Assembly: GCA_964496245.1 (NCBI GenBank)
Contig: CAZBZG010000111.1
Span: 1-13,770, forward strand
DNA from: CAZBZG01 sp964496245
GTDB lineage: Bacteria > Planctomycetota > SZUA-567
Direction: 5' to 3'
Length of the DNA: 13,770 nucleotides
This document shows positions 7,940 to 13,770 of the stretch, piece after piece; the first letter of the stretch is position 1; each line of letters starts with the position of its first letter. A program made the translations under genes and the position numbers. The notes below the pieces were generated by a model. It saw only the letters and a list, made by a program, of their open reading frames with translations. It was not told the DNA's origin and searched no databases.

Positions 7940-8093
7940 GGGCTCGGTTGGCCAGGTGTTCGGTCCACAGTGTGCGCCTCGCCCCGCGCCGCACCAGCGC
8001 GCATGTTCTCGCGCTTGAAGTCGGGATATGTCTGCGCAGCCGGGGGAACCCGGATGCAGGGCGTATCCAGGCAACCCCCGGCAATCTCGCGCT

Positions 8094-8123
8094 TTATCGG
8101 CCATCCCTGCGGACGCCCGATAA
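8094..8123. repeat. Short inverted repeat between divergent genes, possible operator
   Basis: TTATCGG (8094-8100) and CCGATAA (8117-8123) are perfect inverted arms with centres 23 bp apart, roughly two helical turns. The site sits about 60 bp before the start at 8186 and well upstream of the divergent operon. A dimeric regulator site is possible. CCCGATAA also loosely recalls a sigma28 -10 box, but no -35 match is present. Confidence 0.3.
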
Positions 8124-8185
8124 TTCTCTGCAGGCGCACGCCAACCTTGGTCGAAATCAACTATAGAGGCGTACGGAGAACCTCC

Positions 8186-8731
8186 ATGGCCCTGCCCGCG
8201 ATCGACAATCTCATCCCACGCACCGACCGTCAGGGGCCTGGGAACGGCTCCCACGCCCGGCATCAGCGCAGGGACGGCCAGCCAGCGGACGTCCAGTCCC
8301 TTGGCGGAGCCCCGGACCGCGTGGAACTGTCCACCGACGCGCCGCAGCCCCTGCCCGCCGACCTGGTGGAGCGCGCGGGCGACGTGGCCTGGCATCTGGC
8401 CGAGCAGGAGCCGCTGACCGCTGGCCAGTCACACAGCCTCCGCCAGGATCGCATCTTTGCTGCGCTCGCACACCTGCTCGCCCTGGGCTTGGACAAAGGC
8501 GACCCCACACTCCACTGGCCCACCGGCCTGCCAGCCCCTTCCAGTGCTGAGCTCAAAGAAGCCTACCGCCGACTCTCCCAGCGGCTCTTGCGGCTGGATC
8601 GCGTGCGCGATGCGCGCCACGTGGCCCAGCTCCGGGAGCATGTGCTCGACGCCCTGCGCAAGACCGACATTGCCCGTCCCGCGGGCGCGCTCCCGGATCC
8701 AGCCCCCGTCCCCCTCGCCGCTACCGCCTGA
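8186..8731 (+). CDS. Unrecognised 181-residue helical protein
   Basis: The ATG at 8186 has a suitable ribosome site (ACGGAGA, 8173-8179). The frame stays open far upstream, but only because it lies opposite the codons of the minus-strand genes. There is no signal peptide or membrane segment, so the protein is probably cytoplasmic. Residues 1-50 are polar and look disordered, and contain DRVELSTDA, a phrase resembling short flagellar accessory proteins such as FlgM. Residues about 60-100 (VERAGDVAWHLAEQEPLT, then SLRQDRIFAALAHLLALGLD) and 120-165 (ELKEAYRRLSQRLLRLDRV, then LREHVLDALRKTDIA) are amphipathic helices; the tail is Pro/Ala-rich. No family is recognised. It lies divergent to the L,D-transpeptidase operon and 195 bp before the amidase gene on the same strand. 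Codon-like helical periodicity makes a real gene likely. Confidence 0.7.
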   Translation: MALPAIDNLIPRTDRQGPGNGSHARHQRRDGQPADVQSLGGAPDRVELSTDAPQPLPADLVERAGDVAWHLAEQEPLTAGQSHSLRQDRIFAALAHLLALGLDKGDPTLHWPTGLPAPSSAELKEAYRRLSQRLLRLDRVRDARHVAQLREHVLDALRKTDIARPAGALPDPAPVPLAATA

Positions 8732-8757
8732 GCCCTGAGACAGCCTGCCGCGCTGCC

Positions 8758-8783
8758 CCGGCTGCGCTGCGCTGACCAGCCGG
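8758..8783 (+). terminator. Possible hairpin after the 8186-8731 gene
   Basis: Perfect 6-bp arms CCGGCT (8758-8763) and AGCCGG (8778-8783) enclose a 14-nt loop 27 bp after the stop. There is no U-run, so this is at best a weak or Rho-assisted terminator. Confidence 0.25.
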
Positions 8784-8926
8784 CACAGCACAGCGCGCCA
8801 GCTTGTTTCCGGCGCATAAGCCCGGGAAAACCTGTGGATTCCTGCCTGCTTCGTCGATGATTTGAAACGATGCGCTCCTCCTCGGCAAGAACGGGGAGGG
8901 AGCAGCGTGCCGGAAGGAGCCTGCAG

Positions 8927-9673
8927 ATGGAGCGGCGTGCGTTTCTCAAGTGGGCGGCAGGCGCGGCTGCAGCCGGCACACTCGCCGGGTGCGCTCCGTC
9001 CCCCCTCGCCCTGCTGCGCCGCGGGGACGGCGCTTCCAGCGCCCCGGCAGACGCTGCGGGCCTGAGGCGCCTGTCTGCATCGTCTCCCCCCCAAGCGCAC
9101 CGCGCGCGCCTCGCCCACCAGGCGGCCCATAGCGCGCAAGGGCCCGCCCCTTGTACAGACGCTCTGGAGGCAGAACCGCGGTCCGCCTGGCGCGCCGACG
9201 ATCCGATCCGCACCCGCCTCCAGCCCATGGGCGCTGTGCGCCGGGTCACCGTCCACCACGAGGGGAGCCCGCACGGCAACTGGGACGTCAGCCGCACCCA
9301 GGTGGCCCGGACCCTCAAGCACATCCAGGCCGAGCACCGCCGCCGCATGCGCGCGGGCGACATCGGCTATCACTACATCATCGATCGACGCGGCCGGGTG
9401 TGGGAAGGCCGGCCGCACTACTTCCAGGGCGCGCACGTGGCCGGGCAGAACGCCATGAACATGGGCCTCATGGTGCTCGGCAACTTCGAGGTGCAGCAGC
9501 CCACCCCCGCCCAGCTCGCCTCGCTCGACACGCTCTGCCACATGCTGCTGGCCGGGTACGGCATTCCAGCGGGCCGCCTCTACATGCACCGGGAACTCGG
9601 CCGTACCTGCTGCCCGGGCAAGCATCTCGCCCCTCAGGTGGACGCCATCCGCGACCGTCTGGGCCGCGGCTGA
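8927..9673 (+). CDS. Tat-exported lipoprotein N-acetylmuramoyl-L-alanine amidase (PGRP/amidase_2)
   Basis: A 248-residue protein starting at ATG 8927, with AAGGAG and a 7-nt spacer upstream. The N-terminus combines a twin-arginine motif (RRAFLK, residues 3-8) with a lipobox (LAGC, Cys22), so it is predicted to be exported folded and then lipidated. A Pro/Ala-rich spacer runs to about residue 80. The amidase_2/PGRP fold follows: VTVHHEGSP (His110/His111), IGYHYIID (Tyr148), MNMGLMVLGNF, and MHRELGRTCCPGKH (His221, Cys229). The probable zinc ligands are one of His110/111, His221 and Cys229. The family hydrolyses the bond between muramic acid and L-alanine in peptidoglycan. Its neighbour across the divergent region is an L,D-transpeptidase, so both act on the cell wall. 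A start at 8870 in the same frame is possible but would bury the Tat motif. Confidence 0.93.
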   Translation: MERRAFLKWAAGAAAAGTLAGCAPSPLALLRRGDGASSAPADAAGLRRLSASSPPQAHRARLAHQAAHSAQGPAPCTDALEAEPRSAWRADDPIRTRLQPMGAVRRVTVHHEGSPHGNWDVSRTQVARTLKHIQAEHRRRMRAGDIGYHYIIDRRGRVWEGRPHYFQGAHVAGQNAMNMGLMVLGNFEVQQPTPAQLASLDTLCHMLLAGYGIPAGRLYMHRELGRTCCPGKHLAPQVDAIRDRLGRG

Positions 9674-9690
9674 GGCCGGTTCCGTCCGAT

Positions 9691-9723
9691 TCGCTATGAC
9701 TTCGCTGTGACGTCGCTGTAACA
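9691..9723. repeat. Three tandem 11-bp repeats between convergent genes
   Basis: Three consecutive units, TCGCTATGACT, TCGCTGTGACG and TCGCTGTAACA, lie in the 69-bp gap between the amidase stop (9673) and the stop of the opposing lipoprotein gene (9743). Confidence 0.8.
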
Positions 9724-9742
9724 GCCGCGGCCCGTGCCGGCG

Positions 9743-10933
9743 CTACTCGCCCGTGGCCGCTCTGCGCCGCCGCTCGGCCCGCTTCTCCAGCAGCTCGCGG
9801 CCCTGATCGAGACGCGCCCGCGCGTCCTGTGTGGCCGCATCCTCGTCCGCGGCCGCGTTGTCGCGTCCTTTGCTGCCGGCCCCGACCGGGCCCGTGCCCA
9901 GCGTGAACTTGAGCGCGCATGCGGCCCGGTCCACGGGATCGGCCAGCCGGTCCGTGCAGTGCACGAAGAGGTGATAGGCGCCGGCCGCAAGGGCGTTGGG
10001 CACGCGGAGCGCGATGCTGGCGTGCAGATCCGACACAGGCCCGCGGAAGCGCGGCTGGTACTCGCCGTAGTCCGGTTCCTGCCAGAGTACCTGCTGGGTG
10101 TCGTCCTTGATGGTCAAGCCGAACCCGAGGTCGCAGCGCGCCAGTCCGCCGGGCTCCTGGCGAAACTGCACGCCTTCCAGTTCGACGTACACGAGCACGT
10201 CCTCGCCTGCAGCCAGCCGGTGTTCCGCCTTGGGCGTGTACAGCCGGTAGCCGGCCACGGATGTGCAGAGGTGGGGCTCTTGCACCCGCAGCGAGCGGTG
10301 TGTGCCCAGCAAACGGCCCAGGTCCTTCAGGTGCTCCTCGGCGCGCACGTAGTCGGCCAGGTACAGGTAGACGGTGGCCATGGCCAGCGGATAATAGAGA
10401 TCCCGGTCGGACGCCGGCCCCAGGCGTCGGAGGTGTTTGAGCGCGGTCTCCCAGTCCTCGCGGTACATGTGAAACCGCGCCAGGCGCGCGCGCGCGGCAC
10501 GCGCGTGCTTCCGGGCCTTCACTTCCTCCTGGAGCACGCCCCGCAGCCGCCGGAGGAGTCCGGCCTCTTCGTCGCTGGGCGTCTGCTCCTTCTTGATTTC
10601 GCCCTGAAGGTACGTGCGGATGCGCCGGAGGCTCGCCGCCTCATGGGACGCGATGTCCTCGCCCACCGCGCGCATGAGGTAGCGTTCGATGAGCGCTGCG
10701 TCCTCGGCCCGGATGCCCTTGGCGCCGCCTTCGGCCTTGCCCCCGAGCTCCGGCCCGCCCCCCAGTTCCGGCCCGGCCGGCTCCCGTTCGCCCGCGTGCA
10801 GCCGACCGCATGCGGCCACACAGAACACCGCGGCCAGCAACACGAGCAGCCCCCGCAGGCGTCCGGTCGCAACAAGCGTCCGCGGCGCGGCGAGCGCGAA
10901 CCTGTTGCTCCACGTCATAGGCACAGGCAGCAT
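9743..10933 (-). CDS. Lipoprotein of unknown function with helical repeat and beta-rich C-terminal domain
   Basis: A 396-residue protein if it starts at ATG 10933. A second ATG at 10918 is equally possible, and neither has a good ribosome site. A hydrophobic stretch (LLVLLAAVFCVAAC) ends in a lipobox with Cys42, so it is predicted to be lipidated. The long region before the hydrophobic core suggests the true start may be nearer. After a Gly/Glu/Pro linker, residues about 75-235 are Arg/Leu-rich helices with TPR-like phrasing (RLARFHMYREDWETALKHL, then LADYVRAEEHLKDLGRLL). Residues about 240-345 are beta-rich (AGEDVLVYVELEGVQF, LGFGLTIKDD, LPVSD-type loop, AGAYHLFVHCTD), followed by a charged tail. 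I recognise the general style from planctomycete-type secreted proteins but no named family. It starts 40 bp after the membrane protein gene at 11936-10974, on the same strand, so the two probably form an operon. Confidence 0.75.
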   Translation of the reverse strand: MLPVPMTWSNRFALAAPRTLVATGRLRGLLVLLAAVFCVAACGRLHAGEREPAGPELGGGPELGGKAEGGAKGIRAEDAALIERYLMRAVGEDIASHEAASLRRIRTYLQGEIKKEQTPSDEEAGLLRRLRGVLQEEVKARKHARAARARLARFHMYREDWETALKHLRRLGPASDRDLYYPLAMATVYLYLADYVRAEEHLKDLGRLLGTHRSLRVQEPHLCTSVAGYRLYTPKAEHRLAAGEDVLVYVELEGVQFRQEPGGLARCDLGFGLTIKDDTQQVLWQEPDYGEYQPRFRGPVSDLHASIALRVPNALAAGAYHLFVHCTDRLADPVDRAACALKFTLGTGPVGAGSKGRDNAAADEDAATQDARARLDQGRELLEKRAERRRRAATGE

Positions 10934-10973
10934 TCCCGGATGGCGTCAGACCGACCGGCAGCCCGGTCGCCGA

Positions 10974-11936
10974 TCAGAAGGGGACGTCTTCTTCCGTGTC
11001 CTGGGCGGGCTGCGCCTCGGATGCGGGCTCGGCTTCACCATCGCCTTCGGGTTGGGGAAGAAGTCCTTCCCGCTTGAGCGCCTCGATGTATTCCCCGCCC
11101 TCGTTCACGTCCAGGCCCTTCTTCCAAGAGCCCATTTTGTACCCGATCTCCTCGATGAGCTCGGCCGCCTTCTTGTTGATGCGTTGGAACATCTTGAAGA
11201 CGAGGACCTCCTCCAGTTCCTCCTCGAGCGGGTCCACCTTTTGCATGGCGCGCGTCATGGTCACGAGCGCATCCACGCGCTTGCCGTCCGCGTACTCCAC
11301 CTTGGCCTGCTCGAAATCGTCGCGCGCCTCGTTCAGGATCTTCGTGGCCCGCAGCTTGAGCTCGTCGATGCGGTTGCGATCAAAGGTGGTGCCGTCCGGC
11401 AGGCGGTAGAGCTCTTCCTTTGCATCCGCCTCCTCCTCCTCTTCCCATCCGGCCGGCGGCGGCCATGGCCACACGTAGGGCGTGTCCATGTACTTCGGGT
11501 AGAGGATCAGGGGGAGTTTGTAGCTGGCGAGGACCAGCACGAGGAGCGCCGCGATCGAAATCCCGCCGTAGAGGATGATTTTGGCGCGGCGCTGGAGCTT
11601 CTTCTGCCGCTCGGACAGGACCTTGGGCTCGCTTTTGCGGCTGCGCGAACTGCGCCGCACGGTCGAGGGCGCTGGCGCGGCCATGCGCTCGGTGTGGCGG
11701 CGCGCCACCGCCTCGAACGCGTCCTCCTCCTCCTCGCCCGCTTCGACCTCGACCGCCTCCTGCGGCGTCTCCAGAAAGGCGAGCGGCAGGATCTCTCCGC
11801 GGCCGGCGCAGGTGGGCTCCTGCTCGATCATGCTCACGAGTTCGTCCGGATCGTCTGCCGCCATCCCGGCGTTCTCTTCTATGGTCGCCGTACTGGCCCA
11901 GCCTTGTGCGGTCTGCTCGTCCGCGCCGTCGGTCAT
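10974..11936 (-). CDS. Single-pass membrane protein with acidic N-terminal region and SSB-like C-terminal tip
   Basis: A 320-residue protein from ATG 11936 (G-rich CGGGGGCGG upstream). Residues 1-90 are acidic, including an EEEED run near 68-72. Residues 94-118 are strongly basic (RRSSRSRKSEPK, ERQKKLQRRAK). One membrane segment spans about 120-146, after which a Trp/Pro patch (YVWPWPPPAGW) and an acidic stretch lead into a long helical domain. The last residues are QDTEEDVPF, resembling the acidic DDDIPF tip by which bacterial SSB recruits partner proteins. The basic stretch before the helix predicts a cytoplasmic N-terminus, which would put the tail outside the cytoplasm, so the resemblance may be chance. 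No family is recognised. A strong promoter lies 73 bp upstream, and a lipoprotein gene follows after 40 bp. Confidence 0.8.
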   Translation of the reverse strand: MTDGADEQTAQGWASTATIEENAGMAADDPDELVSMIEQEPTCAGRGEILPLAFLETPQEAVEVEAGEEEEDAFEAVARRHTERMAAPAPSTVRRSSRSRKSEPKVLSERQKKLQRRAKIILYGGISIAALLVLVLASYKLPLILYPKYMDTPYVWPWPPPAGWEEEEEADAKEELYRLPDGTTFDRNRIDELKLRATKILNEARDDFEQAKVEYADGKRVDALVTMTRAMQKVDPLEEELEEVLVFKMFQRINKKAAELIEEIGYKMGSWKKGLDVNEGGEYIEALKREGLLPQPEGDGEAEPASEAQPAQDTEEDVPF

Positions 11937-12008
11937 TGCCGCCCCCGTGCACGTACCAGACCCGCGGTCCGCGAGTCCAATCCCTTTGACACTTTGCGCT
12001 TACCTGAC

Positions 12009-12037
12009 AGAATACGCGCCAGACCCGGACTTGTCAA
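12009..12037 (-). promoter_or_regulatory. Sigma70-type promoter for the 11936-9743 operon
   Basis: On the minus strand a perfect -35 box TTGACA (12037-12032), a 17-bp spacer and a -10 box TATTCT (12014-12009) predict transcription from about 12002, giving a leader of roughly 66 nt before the ATG at 11936. This is the best promoter match in the window. Confidence 0.75.
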
Positions 12038-12071
12038 TCGCAAATCCCGGCAGGCTTCACACACGTCCGAC

Positions 12072-12093
12072 CCCGAAGCGAGTGCTGTTCGGG
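12072..12093 (-). terminator. Hairpin directly after the small basic protein gene
   Basis: Arms CCCGAA and TTCGGG (minus strand reading) pair across a 10-nt loop, right after the TGA at 12096-12094. No U-run follows, so termination is uncertain. Confidence 0.35.
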
Positions 12094-12204
12094 TCAGCCG
12101 CGCGCGGACTTCTTGGGCTTGGGGAGCATACCCCCCTTGCGCATCTTCCGCGGTTTGGGCTTGCCCCGGCGGGTCGCATGGGCTTTGACGCGGGCATGGG
12201 CCAT
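12094..12204 (-). CDS. 36-residue highly basic small protein
   Basis: The ATG at 12204 has GTGAGGAAG upstream. The product is 36 residues with 8 Lys, 6 Arg and no acidic residue; its C-terminal half (GKPKPRKMRKGG, then MLPKPKKSARG) is a Lys/Pro-rich tail. This size and charge are like small ribosome-associated or nucleic-acid-binding peptides, but it matches none I recognise: it is not bTHX, bL36 or the Verrucomicrobia/Planctomycetes small basic protein family as I know them. A promoter-like sequence lies 72 bp upstream, a hairpin follows its stop, and it is transcribed separately from the membrane-protein operon downstream. A longer in-frame start would add Cys/Arg-rich sequence overlapping the promoter, so it is unlikely. 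Real gene status is supported by promoter, ribosome site and composition together. Confidence 0.6.
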   Translation of the reverse strand: MAHARVKAHATRRGKPKPRKMRKGGMLPKPKKSARG

Positions 12205-12275
12205 GGTCGCTTCCTCACTGCAGATGGCGCGTGCACATCGCTCGCACGCGGCGTGTTCTCGTAGGCGAGTAGAAG

Positions 12276-12303
12276 AGCATACCCGAAATGCGCGCCAAGT
12301 CAA
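12276..12303 (-). promoter_or_regulatory. Sigma70-like promoter for the small basic protein gene
   Basis: On the minus strand TTGACT (12303-12298), a 16-bp spacer and TATGCT (12281-12276) predict a start near 12269, giving a 65-nt leader before the ATG at 12204. Confidence 0.6.
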
Positions 12304-12395
12304 TGCCCTGGCGCACGCCACCCGGCCCAATCCGCCGCCCCTCCTGCAACCCGACCAACTACAGCCGAACGCTTAAACTTTTCGCAAAAAAAACC

Positions 12396-12425
12396 TTGCG
12401 CCGTTTTCCACTTTTGTCGTATACT
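12396..12425 (+). promoter_or_regulatory. Sigma70-like promoter for the 12550-12852 gene
   Basis: TTGCGC (12396-12401), an 18-bp T-rich spacer and TATACT (12420-12425). The -10 box is good, the -35 box weak. The upstream A-run at 12386-12393 could act as an UP-like element. Confidence 0.5.
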
Positions 12426-12549
12426 CCCGGCGTGCAGGAATTCACTCGGTCCCCGCAGGTGGAAAGGGTGCCTGCGCACGCCACGCGGGGGGGAGCCGCG
12501 GACGTGCTGGACCGATGCATTGGGGTCCCGATCTTTGGGGGGGAAAGGC

Positions 12550-12852
12550 ATGGGCAGTGCGCTCAAGGAAGCAGAACCGGACATTGCCAGCGACTTCGCG
12601 CCCGAGCAGGTGCGCCAGTGGCGCCGCCAGGTCACGGAGCAGCGCGACAAGCTGTTCCGCCAGAACTGGAAGAACACGCGCAACATCCCTGCGCTCCGCA
12701 GCAAGGAGGAGGATGACGCGTTCACCTTCGTGCTCGAGTGGTACGAGGAGTTCGGCGACGTGGTGGGGCGGCAGAAGCAGCGCGAGCGCTATGACAAGAT
12801 GATCGCGCTGGGCATCGACGTCAACAACCCGCCCGAAGGGCTCAAGCTCTGA
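12550..12852 (+). CDS. Unrecognised 100-residue soluble protein
   Basis: I chose ATG 12550, the first ATG in the frame; it has a G-rich stretch (GGGGGGG, 12537-12543) at a suitable distance. An in-frame TTG at 12520 would add 10 residues. The product has no signal or membrane segment. It is rich in Arg, Gln, Glu and aromatic residues and predicted helical: PEQVRQWRRQVTEQRDKLFR (about 18-37), NTRNIPALRSKEEDDAFTFV (about 42-61), then WYEEFGDVVGRQKQRERYDK and a closing GIDVNNPPEGLKL. The spread of charged and aromatic residues is that of a folded small protein, not a reading-frame shadow. No family is recognised and no function can be assigned. It is monocistronic, diverges from the small basic protein gene and has its own promoter-like sequence. 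Confidence 0.7.
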   Translation: MGSALKEAEPDIASDFAPEQVRQWRRQVTEQRDKLFRQNWKNTRNIPALRSKEEDDAFTFVLEWYEEFGDVVGRQKQRERYDKMIALGIDVNNPPEGLKL

Positions 12853-12912
12853 TACGCGGGGGTGCCGCGTCCGCGAGCCGTAGCGCCGGATCCGCGCGGC
12901 CGCCAGAACCGC

Positions 12913-13102
12913 GCCTGGTTCAGAACCGGGTCACACCCAGATGCGCTGGTTGTGGCACAGGCCTTCTTGCCTGTGGAGCGCCTCACGGATTCCGCCCCAG
13001 CCAGCCTTCGCCAAGGCTACGGCTCGGCAAGCAAGAGTGCCTGGGCTGCAACCTGCTCCGTGTCCGGACTGCCACCCCAAACCGGACGCTTCTGAACCAG
13101 GC
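12913..13102. repeat. 190-bp hairpin-rich element bounded by 13-bp perfect inverted repeats
   Basis: GCCTGGTTCAGAA (12913-12925) is exactly complementary to TTCTGAACCAGGC (13090-13102). Inside are further perfect hairpins: CACAGGC/GCCTGTG (12956-12975), AGCCTT/AAGGCT (13003-13018) and GTCCGG/CCGGAC (13062-13087). It fills the gap between convergent genes (stops at 12852 and 13152). No open frame in it looks coding. It resembles a MITE or composite REP element; no target-site duplication was evident. Confidence 0.6.
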
Positions 13103-13151
13103 CCAACACCGTGTGCAGGCGTGTGCATGCGCGCACAGCGCAAGCACCGAC

Positions 13152-13715
13152 CTACCCCCCTGCCGCGTCCTCGATCACTTCGGCGGTGAACACGTACCTT
13201 TCGACCTCAGGGTCGTTCTTCCACGCATCCGCCGCCAGCCCCGCCTTGGTCGCACAGCACTGGATCCAGAACGCCTCCTTGCTCCATCCGGTCTCTGTCG
13301 CCACCTGCGGCAGGAAGCAGCCCGTCTGAAAGCCCCGCTTGATGTAGATGCCGTGCGTGCCGAGCTCGATGGCCAGCGGATCGTCGCAGGGCGTCAGCGG
13401 CGAGAGTACCGAGATGTCCAGGTCCACCCGCCCGAGCTCGTCGGGACGGATGCGGTTGCCCGCGAACCGCGGATCCTCGGTGGCCGACAGAAACGCGTAA
13501 TGCGCCACCGTGCGGTACAGCGGATCCGCGGACGTGAAGCACCCCAGGCATCCGCGCAGACGCCCGCCCGTCCTGTAGGTTACGAAGCATCCGCACTGCG
13601 CGTGCAGCTCTTCGAGTCCCGGGTCCTCGGGCAGGAACTCTTGGCCTGCCACCGCTTCCTGGAGCGCCTGGCGCGCGATCTGCACCAGTGTCATTCGTGC
13701 TTCGTTTGAGAGCAT
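13152..13715 (-). CDS. amrA: AMMECR1-domain protein (AmmeMemoRadiSam system protein A-like)
   Basis: The ATG at 13715 has AAAGG 5 nt upstream and gives a 187-residue protein, the usual size for a stand-alone AMMECR1 domain. The signature LRGCLG lies at residues 53-58 (family RGCIG-type motif). It is followed by LSATEDPRF, IRPDELGRVDLDISVLSPL and, near the end, FLPQVATETGWSKEAFWIQC with AGLAADAWKND and YVFTAEVIED, all typical of the family. The biochemical role of AMMECR1 domains is not settled. In many prokaryotes the gene sits beside a MEMO-like protein and a radical SAM protein, which here could only lie beyond 13770. The protein is Cys-rich for the family (Cys41, Cys43, Cys56, Cys59 and more). 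A longer in-frame start at 13754 would overlap a repeat copy and is less likely. Confidence 0.92.
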   Translation of the reverse strand: MLSNEARMTLVQIARQALQEAVAGQEFLPEDPGLEELHAQCGCFVTYRTGGRLRGCLGCFTSADPLYRTVAHYAFLSATEDPRFAGNRIRPDELGRVDLDISVLSPLTPCDDPLAIELGTHGIYIKRGFQTGCFLPQVATETGWSKEAFWIQCCATKAGLAADAWKNDPEVERYVFTAEVIEDAAGG

Positions 13716-13730
13716 GCATGCCTTTCCGCG

Positions 13731-13756
13731 GCCTGGTTCAATTCCGGGTAACACTC
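13731..13756 (+). repeat. Third copy of the CCTGGTTCA repeat end
   Basis: GCCTGGTTCAATTCCGGGTA followed by ACACTC matches 12913-12938 at 21 of 26 positions in the same orientation. It lies 16 bp upstream of the AMMECR1-domain start, close to the window edge, so a second element may begin here. Confidence 0.55.
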
Positions 13757-13770
13757 GGTGAGAGCGGTTT

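Larger units (their letters stand above)
12205..12549. other. Divergent regulatory region between the small basic protein and the 100-residue protein
   Basis: These 345 bp hold two opposing promoter-like sequences (12276-12303 minus, 12396-12425 plus) and locally A/T-rich DNA around 12373-12425, including an 8-A run (12386-12393), unlike the GC-rich surroundings. Open frames here have shadow-like composition and no supported gene was found. The plus-strand leader from about 12432 to 12549 is roughly 117 nt and G-rich near the start codon. Confidence 0.6.

Noticed and set aside
5465..8185. Very long plus-strand open frame running into the gene at 8186
   Set aside because: It lies codon-for-codon opposite the L,D-transpeptidase and CBM-like genes in GC-rich DNA and crosses the repeat cluster. 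Only the part from 8186 has a ribosome site and protein-like helices.
8002..8185. Upstream ATG at 8002 for the unknown protein gene
   Set aside because: The added 61 residues look non-coding and contain the inverted repeat, while the ATG at 8186 has a good ribosome site.
8429..9625. Minus-strand open frame opposite the unknown protein and the amidase
   Set aside because: The plus strand encodes a clear zinc amidase with Tat and lipobox motifs; the minus product has no recognisable feature.
9734..12188. Two long plus-strand open frames (9734-11077 and 10689-12188)
   Set aside because: Both are opposite the lipoprotein and membrane-protein genes, which have a lipobox, a membrane helix and a strong promoter on the minus strand.
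12288..12716. Plus-strand open frame overlapping the 12550 gene
   Set aside because: It starts upstream of the promoter, lacks a ribosome site and has shadow-like composition over the 12550-12852 gene.

Overview
This is a GC-rich window from a didermic (Gram-negative-type) bacterium. Several proteins are built for a cell with an outer layer: lipoprotein signals, a Tat-exported lipoprotein, an ExbB/ExbD-type energiser pair and a membrane-anchored L,D-transpeptidase. The palindromic intergenic repeats built on CATGCCCACCC and CACAGGC, and the carbohydrate-binding domain style, remind me of Planctomycetota, Verrucomicrobiota/Kiritimatiellota and Hydrogenedentota genomes. That placement is inference, because no marker gene or rRNA is present.

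Left block (1-5229, minus strand). Reading in the direction of transcription, a four-helix MotA/TolQ/ExbB-type channel protein (5229-4309) overlaps by 53 bp a very large MotB/ExbD-like partner (4361-2015). The partner has one apparent +1 frameshift near 3950-3985. It is followed 121 bp later by an exported protein with a carbohydrate-binding-like N-terminal domain and a GH113-type TIM barrel (1893 to beyond position 1). The three genes look like one operon. Upstream (5230-5725) is a gene-free stretch with three perfect hairpins arranged as a REP/BIME-like cluster.

Middle block (5726-9673). A minus-strand pair encodes a membrane-anchored carbohydrate-binding-like protein (7846-7178, most likely starting at TTG) and, 15 bp downstream, a membrane-anchored LysM plus YkuD L,D-transpeptidase (7162-5726). 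Diverging from it on the plus strand are an unrecognised 181-residue helical protein (8186-8731) and a Tat-type lipoprotein N-acetylmuramoyl-L-alanine amidase of the PGRP/amidase_2 family (8927-9673). With the left block, this makes an envelope and peptidoglycan remodelling neighbourhood.

Right block (9743-13770). Another minus-strand pair encodes a single-pass membrane protein whose C-terminus resembles an SSB tail (11936-10974) and a lipoprotein of unknown function (10933-9743), driven by a clear sigma70-type promoter at 12009-12037. Next come a 36-residue, extremely basic small protein on the minus strand (12204-12094) and a divergent 100-residue unknown protein (12550-12852), each with its own promoter-like sequence. 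A 13-bp inverted-repeat-bounded, hairpin-rich 190-bp element (12913-13102) separates these from an AMMECR1-domain protein (13715-13152, minus).

No tRNA, rRNA, CRISPR array, transposase or phage gene was seen. No complete novel defence or metabolic system is evident. The most unusual items are the oversized ExbD-like protein coupled to a glycosidase, the orphan small proteins with strong promoters, and the palindromic repeat elements.
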